A stretch of DNA of 64,000 nucleotides, from assembly GCA_963811225.1 (NCBI GenBank), contig CAWEQO010000004.1:248001-312000 (forward strand), written 5' to 3'. The translations under genes and the position numbers were made by a program. The notes under the pieces are model-generated. The model did not search any database, was not told where the DNA came from, and was given only the letters and a program-made list of their open reading frames with translations. Positions 26,982 to 35,628 of this stretch are shown here, in pieces; positions within the stretch are counted from its first letter, which is position 1, and each line of letters begins with the position of its first letter. The DNA comes from CAWEQO01 sp963811225. Its GTDB lineage: Bacteria > Chloroflexota > Anaerolineae > Anaerolineales > Anaerolineaceae.

Positions 26982-27617
26982 CTACATTTGCCGTAACAGA
27001 TCCTGCTTTTTCTGTTGAAATTCCGCTTCGCTGATGGCGCCGCTGTGGCGTAACTGATCGAGCTGGGCGATCATGGCCGGGATTTGGTCACGTGGGGGCT
27101 GCCGGGTGGCTTCGGAGACCAGGTTCTGCTTTGCGTTGAGCATCGCTCGCTTGAACTCCAGCGGATGGTCGATCATCTCGTAGGTGTCTACGCCGATGTC
27201 GCTGCCGGTGATGACCTTGATATCGCCGTAGTTGAACATGCGCCCGAGAACGGACTGCTCCATGTTGACGTCGTTGACCTTCTCCAGCGAGGAGTCGGTC
27301 ACGTTCTTGCTGAACACGCCCCATACCTCGATCACTCGCCGGGTGGTGACCACGAATTTGTGGTTGTACCAGCCAAGGATTTTTCCAATCAGGCTTACCA
27401 GGGGGAAGATCACCAGGAGGTAGCCAAGCCAGAGGAGCGGAACGGCGAGCGTCGCTTGCAAGATGGCGACGACTGCCACAATGACGATGGTAATCAATAG
27501 CTCGACCAGAATATAGCGCAGCAGCTTGAGCCAATGCTGGCGTTGGATGAGGACAATTCGCTCTCGGTCGGAAAGCATGCGTTCCAGGTAGCTGTCGGTC
27601 ATGTCAAGGGTCTCCAT
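26982..27617 (-). CDS. membrane protein with bacterial PH domain and SHOCT tail
   Basis: A 211-residue protein. Two adjacent membrane helices lie at about 33-52 and 58-82 (LVELLITIVIVAVVAILQ, LLWLGYLLVIFPLVSLIGKI). A bacterial pleckstrin-homology-like region follows (VVTTRRVIEVWGVFSKNVTD ... VNMEQSVLGRMFNYGDIKVI), typical of bPH2 proteins. The last 35 residues (MIAQLDQLRHSGAISEAEFQQKK) form a SHOCT motif, a short C-terminal oligomerisation module. It lies at the membrane, facing the cytoplasm by inference. Function is unknown; related proteins are linked to membrane stress or protein anchoring. It is a single gene isolated by terminators on both sides. Confidence 0.82.
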   Translation of the reverse strand: METLDMTDSYLERMLSDRERIVLIQRQHWLKLLRYILVELLITIVIVAVVAILQATLAVPLLWLGYLLVIFPLVSLIGKILGWYNHKFVVTTRRVIEVWGVFSKNVTDSSLEKVNDVNMEQSVLGRMFNYGDIKVITGSDIGVDTYEMIDHPLEFKRAMLNAKQNLVSEATRQPPRDQIPAMIAQLDQLRHSGAISEAEFQQKKQDLLRQM

Positions 27618-27655
27618 CTCAAAACACCTGCGAGTCGGTTGAGTCGATTATAAAT

Positions 27656-27729
27656 GATTTTCATAAAAAACGTTTTTGGGATGGCGCGGCAGCTGCCGCG
27701 CCATCCCAAAAACGTTTTTTATGAAAATC
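27656..27729. terminator. 74-bp perfect palindrome after the FKBP gene
   Basis: Two 37-base arms (27656-27692 and 27693-27729) are exact complements with no loop. Inner GC-rich stem, outer CGTTTTT/AAAAACG and AT-rich ends. It lies 66 bases after the FKBP stop and before the next leftward gene, so it should work as a strong terminator. Confidence 0.8.
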
Positions 27730-27795
27730 AAAACCTGATTTCAAATGGGGAAACCAGGTTTTATGGAAGTCGTGGAGGGGTGAGAAGTGGGGCTG

Positions 27796-28479
27796 TCAGC
27801 TCTTGTGGCGGTCATCTTCATCGGAGTCTAAATCTTCATCCTCGATGTAGAAGCCTTCCTCTTCCAGCTCATCCTCTTGGTCATACTCTTCGTCTTCTTC
27901 GAAGTCCTCGAATTCCTCGTCATCCTCGTCGTACAGGCCTTCTTCTTCGTCCTCGTCTTCGTATTCGAAATTTTCCTCATCCTCATCGTCTTCGCCGTGA
28001 ACGTGCCCGTGTTCGAGCTCTTCTTCAGAGGCGGGGCGCAGGCTGGCGATGGTGACATCGAAGTGCAGGTCTTTTCCTGCTAACGGGTGATTGAAGTCGA
28101 GCGTGACTGTGTCTTCGGCAACTTTCTCAATGCGCGCGTCCTGCACCTGGCCGGCCATATCCCGGACCTGTAACTGGACGCCCTGTTCGAGGGGGATCTC
28201 CGGCGGAAATTCAGAGCGAGGCACCTCGATCTGGGCTTCCGGGTTCAGCTCGCCGTAAGCATTCTTGGCATTGACGGTAACTTCTTTGTGATCGCCCACT
28301 TTCATCCCATACAATGCCTGCTCCAGACCGGGAATGATGTTCTTGTGCCCCTGGATAAACTGGAGCGGGTCCTCGTTCTTGGTCGAGTCGATGACCTGGC
28401 CGTCAACGGTTAATGTATAGTCCAGGCCGACGACGACGTCATTTTCAACTTTTGTTGGAATCTTCTGATTATCGTCCAA
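27796..28479 (-). CDS. FKBP-type peptidyl-prolyl isomerase (SlyD-like) with acidic tail
   Basis: A 227-residue protein. Residues 1 to about 147 form the FKBP/IF (insert-in-flap) fold of SlyD: DYTLTVDGQVIDSTK, PLQFIQGHKNIIPGLEQAL, KEVTVNAKNAYGELNP, and VTLDFNHPLAGKDLHFDVTI. It should isomerise prolyl bonds and act as a chaperone in the cytoplasm. The remaining 80 residues are almost entirely Asp and Glu with scattered Tyr/Phe, after a short HGHVHG metal-like patch. E. coli SlyD has a His/Cys-rich nickel tail instead. The extreme acidity suggests a solubility, cation-binding or protein-interaction tail. Single gene with the long palindrome as terminator. Confidence 0.93.
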   Translation of the reverse strand: MDDNQKIPTKVENDVVVGLDYTLTVDGQVIDSTKNEDPLQFIQGHKNIIPGLEQALYGMKVGDHKEVTVNAKNAYGELNPEAQIEVPRSEFPPEIPLEQGVQLQVRDMAGQVQDARIEKVAEDTVTLDFNHPLAGKDLHFDVTIASLRPASEEELEHGHVHGEDDEDEENFEYEDEDEEEGLYDEDDEEFEDFEEDEEYDQEDELEEEGFYIEDEDLDSDEDDRHKS

Positions 28480-28609
28480 GGTATTTTATCTCCATCCCTA
28501 ATTCTTGATTACCGGCCAAATTTTTTGCCGATTAGACGTTTCGGCCATTATAACATACCTGCTTTTCCCTAAATCGTGTGATTGTTAATGTTTGTGAGGG
28601 CAGTCACGA

Positions 28610-28662
28610 GGTGTGATTTTTGATCGCCAGCGCCGGCTGCGCGGGCAACCAAAAGTCACACC
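28610..28662. repeat. long-range stem-loop in the FKBP/phosphatase gap
   Basis: GGTGTGATTTTTG (28610-28622) pairs with CAAAAGTCACACC (28650-28662) with one mismatch, and the loop contains a second GC-rich hairpin (GCGCCGGCTGCGC region). It lies about 80 bases before the phosphatase start. It may be a leader structure or a remnant; I know no RNA family that fits. Confidence 0.35.
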
Positions 28663-28742
28663 GGTTGGCTGCTCCTGCAATTCTTCCTTCTTTCTCAGGT
28701 AAAATTAGGCCAACGAAGATTTGAATTGGGAGGGAACTTGAA

Positions 28743-29465
28743 ATGCAGTTATATTTTGTCCGGCACGCTCAATCGGAGAACAATGCCTTGTGGGACCGAA
28801 CGGGTTCGAGCGAAGGCCGCAGCGAGGATCCGGAGCTGTCGGAATTAGGGAAAGAGCAAGCCAAAATCGTGGCGAAGTTCCTCAGCAAAAAGGATGAGGA
28901 AGTAGAGGGGTACGCGCACAATTCGCAGAACCGGGGTGGGTTTGGCTTGACTCACCTGTACAGCAGTCTGATGATCCGCTCGGTAGAGACCGGAACGGCC
29001 ATTTCGGAGGCGACGGGAGTGCCGCTGGTTGGGTGGAAAGAACTGCATGAGACTGGCGGTATTTACTTGAAAGACCCGGAGACCGGCGAGCGCGAGGGCC
29101 TGCCCGGAAGCGCCCGCTCTTACTTGCTGAAGCGCTTCCCGAGCTTTCAGCTCCCCGAAACCATCACGGAGGAGGGCTGGTGGAACCGGGCCTTTGAGAT
29201 GGAGGAGGAATTTTTGCCGCGCGCCAAAGAGGTGCTGAAGATCTTGCTGGAGGAGCACGGCGGCAGCGACCATCACGTGGCGATTGTCAGTCACGGCGGT
29301 TTTTACAATATGTTCGTTACCGCGCTGCTTGATTTGAACGTGGAACGCAGAACCTGGTTCAGCCTGAACAATGTAGCCATCACCCGGGTGGACTTCCGTG
29401 AGGATGAAGTTTTCCTGGCCTATATGAACCGGGCGGATTTTCTGCCGAAGTCGATGATTACGTAG
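28743..29465 (+). CDS. histidine phosphatase family protein
   Basis: A 240-residue member of the phosphoglycerate-mutase-like histidine phosphatases. The catalytic motif appears as YFVRHAQSENN (RHA in place of the usual RHG), with the partner region LYSSLMIRSVETGTAI and the second catalytic His in IVSHGGFYNMF. Members hydrolyse small phosphoesters or act as mutases. The protein is soluble, without signal peptide. The ATG follows GGGAGGGAA. The insertion between the first His motif and the arginine region is longer than in cofactor-dependent mutases, so broad-specificity phosphatase is the better call. The substrate is unknown. Confidence 0.85.
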   Translation: MQLYFVRHAQSENNALWDRTGSSEGRSEDPELSELGKEQAKIVAKFLSKKDEEVEGYAHNSQNRGGFGLTHLYSSLMIRSVETGTAISEATGVPLVGWKELHETGGIYLKDPETGEREGLPGSARSYLLKRFPSFQLPETITEEGWWNRAFEMEEEFLPRAKEVLKILLEEHGGSDHHVAIVSHGGFYNMFVTALLDLNVERRTWFSLNNVAITRVDFREDEVFLAYMNRADFLPKSMIT

Positions 29466-29475
29466 GAGTCAACAG

Positions 29476-29540
29476 GCGGCAATCACCAAAACAGAACACC
29501 GGCATCCCAGATGCCGGTGTTCTGTTTTGGTGATTGCCGC
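29476..29540. terminator. long bidirectional terminator between convergent genes
   Basis: Perfect 31-base arms (29476-29506 and 29510-29540) around a CCA loop, 10 bases after the phosphatase stop and just before the stop of the leftward gene at 29544. Confidence 0.85.
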
Positions 29541-29543
29541 GGA

Positions 29544-30236
29544 TTAGTCGATCCCGATGACTTCGCAATGGGGATTCTCCAGAGAGTTGATCTGATCCCA
29601 GTTCAGCACGGCCAATTCGAAATTGAAATCAGTTTGCATGTGATCGGGAACCAGCTCAGACCAGCGCATTTCGGGTCGTTTTAGATAGGCGATGGCATTC
29701 AAGCTGGTGCAGATATCGAGGTACATCTGGGCTTCATCTTGGAAGACGAGACGCGATTGTTCGGAGTTGATGGGGAGCAGGGCCTGCAGGGATGGCTGCT
29801 TACCGGTCATCCATTCGCCGAACTGGGTCAGGCCGGTTTGGTCCATCAGGAAGTAACCATCCCAGTCCACGTGCATGTCTTGCAGCCACTTGACGAACGG
29901 CGCTGACAGCGAGCCATCCTTTTGCAGCGAAAATAAGGCTCGAACCGGGGCGGGGCGGAAGTCGGTGAGTGGATCCGGGTAGAGGGATTTGAAACTGATG
30001 TAAGGCTTATCGTAATCGGCAGCAAAAACGATCCAGACCGAAATCAAGTCCGGATCGCGAAGGTCATCGACGTGCAGGATAAGGATGTTTCTCTGTGGTT
30101 TGGCAGCAGGCGTATCGATGGCGGCGGCCACCGGGTGAACGGGCAGGGAATCTCCAAGGTGCCTGGCGGCGGTGAAGCCGAGGATCATGCATGCAAGGAA
30201 GACGGTGATGAGAACCACGATGCGTACTTTGTTCAT
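29544..30236 (-). CDS. secreted or membrane-anchored protein of unknown function
   Basis: A 230-residue protein with an N-terminal signal or anchor helix (VRIVVLITVFLACMILGFTAA). The exported part has a segment RNILILHVDDLRDPDLISVW that weakly resembles the start of LytR-CpsA-Psr domains, but the conserved arginines of that family are not evident, so I do not assign it. Two bases separate it from the upstream glycosidase-like gene, and a small membrane protein precedes that, so the three form an operon (31573 to 29544). Its role is probably at the cell surface. Confidence 0.6.
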   Translation of the reverse strand: MNKVRIVVLITVFLACMILGFTAARHLGDSLPVHPVAAAIDTPAAKPQRNILILHVDDLRDPDLISVWIVFAADYDKPYISFKSLYPDPLTDFRPAPVRALFSLQKDGSLSAPFVKWLQDMHVDWDGYFLMDQTGLTQFGEWMTGKQPSLQALLPINSEQSRLVFQDEAQMYLDICTSLNAIAYLKRPEMRWSELVPDHMQTDFNFELAVLNWDQINSLENPHCEVIGID

Positions 30237-30238
30237 TT

Positions 30239-31348
30239 CTATGGCCGGCTGTTGATAAACTCCCCATCCTTTGGCCGCCCGCGAAGGGTCAGCATTGTTT
30301 CTGGCGCATTTTCAGCGATGAGATCCCGCAGCTTTGGATAGAACGAGTGATACTGGGCCGTTGCGAGTACGAGTGACCTCCCTATTTTGGAACACGAGCC
30401 AGGCCCGCCAGGGTTCAACGCATCATAGAAGACTGCTCCGATGTACAACTGGGAACGAAGCTGAGTATATGCTTGAACCAGCCAGGTAGACTGCTGCTCG
30501 GGATCTTGATAACGCTGATCTGCTTAAATCATTGTACCACAAGGGGCCTGAAAACGAGTCAGCCAAACGATCCCATTCTCATGCCTGTTGGTCAACATGA
30601 TCTGGCGCAGCTCTTCGTAGTGGCGCAGAATGCGGTGTTCCTGCCCGTCCGGCGCAACCAGAGGATCGCCGGTCAGGTCGTTCATTTGTAAGCTGAGGAC
30701 ATCGCCTGACTGCCGGATGCCGGCATCGTACAGGGCTTGCAGGAACAGGAGGTCATCGACGCCGTCGATCGCGCCGGCATCCATCGGGACCAATCCGGCC
30801 AGCACGAGCAGCGCCGGGCTGTCGGATTGCGCCAGCTGGGCGCGCACCACACCGGCCATGGCGGCGTAAGCTCCAGCGTCCGGTGCAGCGCCCCACCCGG
30901 ATTTGGTGTTGGCCCCGGGGAAGAGCTCGATCGCTTGCAGTGCATTCCCATAGCGTTTCAACAAGCGCGCCACCAGTTTTGCGGTCTGCTCCGGGTCCGG
31001 CCCCTCGGTCCGTATGGCCCATTTGGGGGCGGCGGTGATGCTCAGCATCACGCTGACCTGATGTTCGGCTGCATAGGATACGACTGCGTCCAGGGCCGAG
31101 AAATCCGGTTCCAATTCTGCGGTGGAGTAGTAGGCCGACCAGGCGAAATCGACGGCGATCCAATCCAGCGGAAGGTTGCCGGCCATTTCGAGCGCAGGAT
31201 TGACCAGCGAGCCGTTGACCGCCAGGTGCGAGCCAAACCCGAACTCACTCGAACCGGGCACGCCGCGAGCTGCCTTGACTTTTTGGAGCGGCACACCCGC
31301 TGTAAACAACAGGATGATAAGGAGTGCCCATTTCTTCAACATGATCAT
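30239..31348 (-). pseudogene. secreted glycosidase-like TIM-barrel protein with in-frame TAA
   Basis: The frame starts at 31348 (or ATG 31342, better spaced from AGGAG) with a signal peptide (LLIILLFTAGVPLQKVKA). It continues as a TIM-barrel-like protein (PLDWIAVDFAWSAYY, LDAVVSYAAEHQVSVMLSIT, AIELFPGANTKSGWG, GIVWLTRFQAP), similar in layout to glycoside hydrolase clan A. A TAA at 30526-30524 ends it at 274 residues. The same frame then continues without a break for 94 codons (ADQRYQDPEQQSTWLVQAYT, YIGAVFYDALNP) to 30239. The downstream segment reads as a natural C-terminal helix-strand unit, so the TAA is a nonsense change. Substrate unknown. Confidence 0.72.
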
Positions 31349-31354
31349 TTGCTC

Positions 31355-31573
31355 CTACTGAATCAAAAAGGCCAGGACGTACAGGAGCATTCCGCTAAAC
31401 AGGCCGATCAAGGCCGAGCAGAACAGCGCCACCAGCGCAATGGCCAAACTCCATCTGGACGAGAATTGGAAAGCGCCACGAATGAACCTGCGGACGAACT
31501 GTGACTCACTTAAGGTGTAGATGAAAAAATCCCAAAAAGCGATCTCAACCTGATTGTAAAGTTTAGCGTTCAT
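31355..31573 (-). CDS. small membrane protein
   Basis: A 72-residue protein with one long C-terminal hydrophobic segment (about 43-71: LAIALVALFCSALIGLFSGMLLYVLAFLI), which could form one long or two short helices. The N-terminal 40 residues are amphipathic and aromatic. It precedes the glycosidase-like gene by 6 bases, with AGGAG of that gene overlapping its stop region, so the genes are co-translated. I do not recognise a family. Confidence 0.55.
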   Translation of the reverse strand: MNAKLYNQVEIAFWDFFIYTLSESQFVRRFIRGAFQFSSRWSLAIALVALFCSALIGLFSGMLLYVLAFLIQ

Positions 31574-31653
31574 CGATGATCCCTATGGTATGCAGTAGTG
31601 TGTGCGGGCTGCTCGGGAAGAGGTGTTTTTGGAGCAGTGAAGGTGGAGGTCGA

Positions 31654-31872
31654 TCAGCGCGAGCTTGTCACTTTTTTGATCTTGCCTTTTTGATCGACGA
31701 TGACTCGAATGTTGTGGGGGATGGGGTGGCCGTTGGCGGCCACCCCTTTGCCCTGGAAGATCAGCAGCGATTGGCTACCTTCGTAGGCGCGCACCCTGGG
31801 CTTGCTGCCATTCACCTCAGGGAAGCGCCGGTAAATTTGTTTGCAGATGGCATCTAGCAGATCACGATCCAT
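31654..31872 (-). CDS. small conserved-looking protein of unknown function
   Basis: A 72-residue basic protein from ATG 31872 (a GTG at 31881 would add three residues). The sequence reads as one small alpha/beta domain: a helix (DRDLLDAICKQIYRRFPEV) and then strands (RVRAYEGSQSLLIFQGKG, IPHNIRVIVDQKGKIKKVT). No cysteines in a metal pattern, no membrane segment. It follows ftsZ by about 23 bases on the same strand, so it is probably expressed with it. A link to division is only positional. Confidence 0.55.
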   Translation of the reverse strand: MDRDLLDAICKQIYRRFPEVNGSKPRVRAYEGSQSLLIFQGKGVAANGHPIPHNIRVIVDQKGKIKKVTSSR

Positions 31873-31895
31873 GATTGGCACCCGGCATTTTCTGG

Positions 31896-33137
31896 TTAGC
31901 GAGACCTGCGGCGCATGAAGGCCGGCAGGTCAAGATCGGCGGGGCTGGCGGCAAACTCGATGTGTGACCGCTCACGAGCCGGTGCAGGTGCGCCCGCATT
32001 TACGGATGAGGCGGCGGGAGCGGCCGTAGCGGCTGCGGAGGGCGCACCTGCAGGATAAGAGTGAGAGGTGTCCATGCTGGCTGTGTTGGCGACGGCTATC
32101 GGAGCGGGTTGTGCTTCGCCGGCCTTTTTCTCCTCGACTTTGGTCTCTAGCGGCGTGGCCCCCAACCCTGTGATGACCAGGATGACCTGAACCCTGTTTT
32201 GCATGCGCTCATCGCCGATGACGCCCGGGATGACCTCTGCCTGATAATTCGTCTTCGAGGAGAGATAATCGAGCGCTTCGGTCACTTCCAAGAAAGTAAG
32301 ATCGTTGCCGGCTGTGAAGTTTGCGATGATGCCTGTGGCGTCTTCGAGCGCAATTTCGTCGAGCAGTGGATGATGCAGGGCTCTGTCGATGGCCTGTTTG
32401 GCCTTTCCAATTCCTTCTCCCTGGCCGATGGACAGCAGTGATCCCCCGCCCATTTTCATCAGTTGGCGGACGTGGGAAAAGTCGACATTGAGAATTCCAG
32501 GCTGGGTGATGATCTCCGTGATCCCCTGGATGCCCTGGCGGAGGACGTCGTCTGCGAGGCGGAAGGCCAGGTCGAGGGTTAAGTCACGGGGCGCGATCTG
32601 CAGCAAACGGTCGTTGGGGACGGTGATGAGGGTGTCGGTGAAAGGCCGCAAGCGGGCCAGTCCTTCACGAGCGTTTTTCTGTCTGCGACCGAGCTCAAAG
32701 GAGAAGGGGGTTGAGACGATGGCGGTGGTGACCATACCGAGGGAACGAGCGGCCCGCGCAGCGATCGGGATGGCGCCCGTGCCGGTGCCCCCACCCATAC
32801 CTGCGGTGAGGAAGACCATATCGGCGCCTGCCAGAGCCTGGCTGATTTCCTTGAAGCTTTCTTCTGCGGCGGCTTCTCCAACTTTGGGATCTCCCCCGGC
32901 GCCGAGGCCACGCGTCAGCACCGGACCCAATTGGATCTTGGTCGATGCCAGGCTGCTCTTCAGCGCTTGGGAATCAGAGTTGGCGGCGATGAATTCGATC
33001 CCGCTGAGACCAAGTTCGATCATGCGGTTGATCGCGTTGGAGCCTCCGCCACCCAGGCCCATGACTTTAATGACGGGCAGGCGTGGGGCTGCGATGGGTG
33101 TACGATGGATGGGTTTTACGGGCATGGCTGTGTTCAT
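31896..33137 (-). CDS. ftsZ: cell division protein FtsZ
   Basis: A 413-residue tubulin homologue. Nucleotide-binding motifs are intact: VMGLGGGGSNAINRMIE, the signature GGGTGTGAIPIAA, and the synergy region NVDFSHVRQLM (normally NVDFADV). About 85 residues of Ala/Pro-rich linker precede a C-terminal DLDLPAFMRRR peptide, which matches the conserved tail that binds FtsA, SepF or ZipA-type partners. It assembles the Z ring at mid-cell. No ftsA, ftsQ or mur genes are adjacent, so it lies outside the usual division cluster. Chloroflexota can carry two FtsZ copies, so this could be one of a pair. Neighbours on the same strand are a TIM-barrel-like protein and a 72-residue unknown. Confidence 0.95.
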   Translation of the reverse strand: MNTAMPVKPIHRTPIAAPRLPVIKVMGLGGGGSNAINRMIELGLSGIEFIAANSDSQALKSSLASTKIQLGPVLTRGLGAGGDPKVGEAAAEESFKEISQALAGADMVFLTAGMGGGTGTGAIPIAARAARSLGMVTTAIVSTPFSFELGRRQKNAREGLARLRPFTDTLITVPNDRLLQIAPRDLTLDLAFRLADDVLRQGIQGITEIITQPGILNVDFSHVRQLMKMGGGSLLSIGQGEGIGKAKQAIDRALHHPLLDEIALEDATGIIANFTAGNDLTFLEVTEALDYLSSKTNYQAEVIPGVIGDERMQNRVQVILVITGLGATPLETKVEEKKAGEAQPAPIAVANTASMDTSHSYPAGAPSAAATAAPAASSVNAGAPAPARERSHIEFAASPADLDLPAFMRRRSR

Positions 33138-33140
33138 GGA

Positions 33141-34544
33141 TCACCTCTCTGATAACTGTGTTGCAATACTCGTGCCATCTCCGGTGATTCGCTCAACGAA
33201 ACTACCCAATTGGCGCAGTTTCTCCAGCGCTTCATCCGGGATGGCTTGCGCATCCCCCAGCACGGTGACTCTGGCAGCCAGGGTGGCCTCGGCGAGCGAG
33301 AAGCCGACGGTTGGTCGGTACTTCTTGACGAATGGGCGGATGACGTTCAGGTGCCAGTCCGCCACGCCGAACTCATAAGTCGGCAGCAGCAAGTAATGAC
33401 GGATCGGGTGAGCGGAGGGGGAGCGGGGCTGGTACAGGTCTCGCCCAATCGGCCCATTCTTGGCGGTGGCACTGACCGCCGGAAAATCGAACGATTGTGT
33501 GTTCTGCGCAGTCCAGGCTTTGAGACACTCGACGGCGGGCAGCGGCTCATCCTCAGCGGCATCCGCCGGATACCAGGCCTGGCTCTGGAACGGGCTGTGC
33601 TTCCCGGCGGCCAGCAGCCAAAAGCTGCAGGAGAGCACTTCGCCGGCCAGCGGCTCCAGCTCAGTCTCTGCATCGTAGGGATCTTTGGCGGGCTGGTTGG
33701 CAAGCAGATTGGCGATTGCCAGGGTAACCTGAGCGTGCCGCTCGGGCGAGAGCGGCTGGTCCGGCTGCTGAAAAGGATCGTCCTGTACGCCAGCGCCGAG
33801 CAGAACGATCGGGCAGCTTTTGCCGAGAGCGGCCTTGCTTACGGCGGCATACCAGTCGGCGATGCGGAAGCCGCGCTGATCTTGCTGCTCGGTGCGTGGG
33901 CGGTAGGGGCGCGCTTCGGGCCAGCGTTCCGGCCCACCTGCGCCCCGGTTGAGCGATTGCCCGCCGGTCCAGCTGTACGCCGAGAGCGTCAGCTGGTCGA
34001 GCAGATGGGTTTGCTTGCGGCGCTCCAGCAATTCGAGGGCCGAGCGCAGGAAGGCGGTATCCCAATAGCTTCCGCCGGGTTCCAGGGGCGGCAGGATCGG
34101 GTTCAACCCGGCTTGCAGCGACAGGTCGGCGAGCGGCAAGAAGCGATCGAGGAAGCGTTCGACTAGACCCTGCTGAGCCCATCCGTAAGCGGGCCAGGAG
34201 CGGCGGGCGTTGGGGCGGTCGTACCAGAGCAGGCCAGTCACGCCCCAGCGCTGATAAGCAGACAGGAGCGGGCGCAGACCGGTGAGGTCGGGTGGGGTCA
34301 GCAGCGGCAGGTTGAACTGCACCAGCGGCTCGACGCCATTCTCAACCAGGCCGCGCAGGAAGTATTCGGGGATGGCCCGGTCGACCGGGGATTGCAGCAC
34401 CAGCCAGGACGCGCCGAGGGCTTTGAGTTCGAGCAGCCAGGTTTGCAGGTCATTCTCGGTATAGTGGAAGGTATCCGGGTAGTAGTGAAAACCGAGCCGG
34501 GTTTTGCGGGGAGGGAACGGTGATGAAAACGCTGCCATGGTCAT
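33141..34544 (-). CDS. TIM-barrel-like protein of unknown function
   Basis: A 467-residue protein without signal peptide. Its opening (RLGFHYYPDTFHYTENDLQT, LGASWLVLQSPVDRAIPEYF, VEPLVQFNLPLL) follows the strand-helix rhythm of glycoside-hydrolase-like barrels, and AYSWTGGQSLNRG resembles substrate-loop segments. I see no firm catalytic pair of glutamates and do not assign a family. The last 80 residues (FGVADWHLNVIRPFVKKYRP ... ARVTVLGDAQAIPDEALEKL) look like a separate alpha/beta unit. It ends 3 bases before ftsZ, so the two genes are co-transcribed. It may be lineage-specific. Confidence 0.55.
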   Translation of the reverse strand: MTMAAFSSPFPPRKTRLGFHYYPDTFHYTENDLQTWLLELKALGASWLVLQSPVDRAIPEYFLRGLVENGVEPLVQFNLPLLTPPDLTGLRPLLSAYQRWGVTGLLWYDRPNARRSWPAYGWAQQGLVERFLDRFLPLADLSLQAGLNPILPPLEPGGSYWDTAFLRSALELLERRKQTHLLDQLTLSAYSWTGGQSLNRGAGGPERWPEARPYRPRTEQQDQRGFRIADWYAAVSKAALGKSCPIVLLGAGVQDDPFQQPDQPLSPERHAQVTLAIANLLANQPAKDPYDAETELEPLAGEVLSCSFWLLAAGKHSPFQSQAWYPADAAEDEPLPAVECLKAWTAQNTQSFDFPAVSATAKNGPIGRDLYQPRSPSAHPIRHYLLLPTYEFGVADWHLNVIRPFVKKYRPTVGFSLAEATLAARVTVLGDAQAIPDEALEKLRQLGSFVERITGDGTSIATQLSER

Positions 34545-34694
34545 TTTGGTGTCAATCCTGCCTCAGTGAATAGGGAGTCATGCTGTAAGTAGCAAGATTT
34601 GTGCCAGCAGCCGGCAGCGTTGGAGGCTTCGCCGGGTAGTTTGCAAACCCTCTACGCCTGAAAAGGGGACCGGGCGAAAATGGGCGCTTCCTGC

Positions 34695-34710
34695 TATAAT
34701 AGAGTTACAC
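34695..34710 (+). promoter_or_regulatory. promoter giving a near-leaderless transcript
   Basis: A perfect TATAAT (34695-34700) ends 10 bases before the ATG at 34711, so transcription should begin about 4 bases before the start codon. No ribosome site is present in the gap (AGAGTTACAC). The -35 region is not recognisable. Confidence 0.5.
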
Positions 34711-35628
34711 ATGATTTTGGTTACAGGTGGAACAGGGTTTGTAGGAAAGGTGCTCATTCGCCAGTTGGCCGGAATGGGGAAGCCGGTGCGTATTCTCTTG
34801 CGCCCTTCGGCCACCTCGCCCAATCTGCCGCGCGGCATTCCCGTCGAGGTGGCGGTGTGCAGCCTGAAGGACCAGCGCGGGCTGCGGGCGGCGTTCAAAG
34901 ATGTGGACGTGGTGTTCCATCTGGCGGGCGACGAGAACCGCGGCAGCCGCGCCGACCTGGCCGGAGTGGATGTGGAGGGCACCAAATCACTGGCGTTCGC
35001 TGCTTCGCAGTCGAACGTTGAGCGTATTTTTTATCTCAGCCATCTTTCCGCCGATCGTTTTTCGGCGTTCACTTTATTAAAGGCCAAGGCTATCGCCGAA
35101 AGCCATCTCATGCACAGCGGTATTCCCTACACCATTTTCCGATCCGCATCCATCTATGGCCCTAACGACCATTTCACCACCTCTCTTGCTCGGCTGCTGC
35201 AGTCCTCGCCGGGTTTTTTCTTGCTTCCCGGCGGGGGAACATCGATGCTCCAGCCGATTTTCGTCGAGGACGTGGTGACCTGCATGCTGCTGGCGTTAGA
35301 AAACCCCGAGATGGTCAACCAAACCATCGCGATCGGCGGAGCGGAATATTTCACTTTTCATCAGGTGGTGGAGACGCTGCTTGACACGCTGAAGCTGCGC
35401 CGCAGGCTGATATCGCTGAACCCTGCGTATATCCGATCCATTTCCTTGTGGCTGGAGCAGTCGGGGCGGTTTCCGGTCTCCATCTTTTGGCTGGACACAC
35501 TGGCTGCCGACCGCACCTGTCCTCTTGATACCCTGCCACGGGTGTTTGGCTTGATGCCCTCCCGCTTCACTCAAAACCTGGATTACCTGCAAAGAAAATC
35601 TCGTAAAAATAGAAGGAGACTTCCTTAA
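34711..35628 (+). CDS. atypical SDR, NAD(P)-dependent epimerase/dehydratase-like
   Basis: A 305-residue extended or atypical short-chain dehydrogenase. The cofactor loop is VTGGTGFVGKVLIRQL. The region HLAGDENRG and FRSASIYGPNDHF are typical of the NDUFA9/NmrA-like branch. The canonical YxxxK is not evident (FTLLKAKAIAESHL replaces it), which is common in atypical SDRs that bind rather than turn over substrate. It could modify a nucleotide sugar or quinone-like compound. It is followed directly by the GH57 gene, whose TTG start adjoins this stop codon. Confidence 0.8.
   Translation: MILVTGGTGFVGKVLIRQLAGMGKPVRILLRPSATSPNLPRGIPVEVAVCSLKDQRGLRAAFKDVDVVFHLAGDENRGSRADLAGVDVEGTKSLAFAASQSNVERIFYLSHLSADRFSAFTLLKAKAIAESHLMHSGIPYTIFRSASIYGPNDHFTTSLARLLQSSPGFFLLPGGGTSMLQPIFVEDVVTCMLLALENPEMVNQTIAIGGAEYFTFHQVVETLLDTLKLRRRLISLNPAYIRSISLWLEQSGRFPVSIFWLDTLAADRTCPLDTLPRVFGLMPSRFTQNLDYLQRKSRKNRRRLP

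Noticed and set aside
29544..30236. LytR-CpsA-Psr phosphotransferase
   Set aside because: Only a short strand-like segment resembles it and the conserved arginines are not seen.
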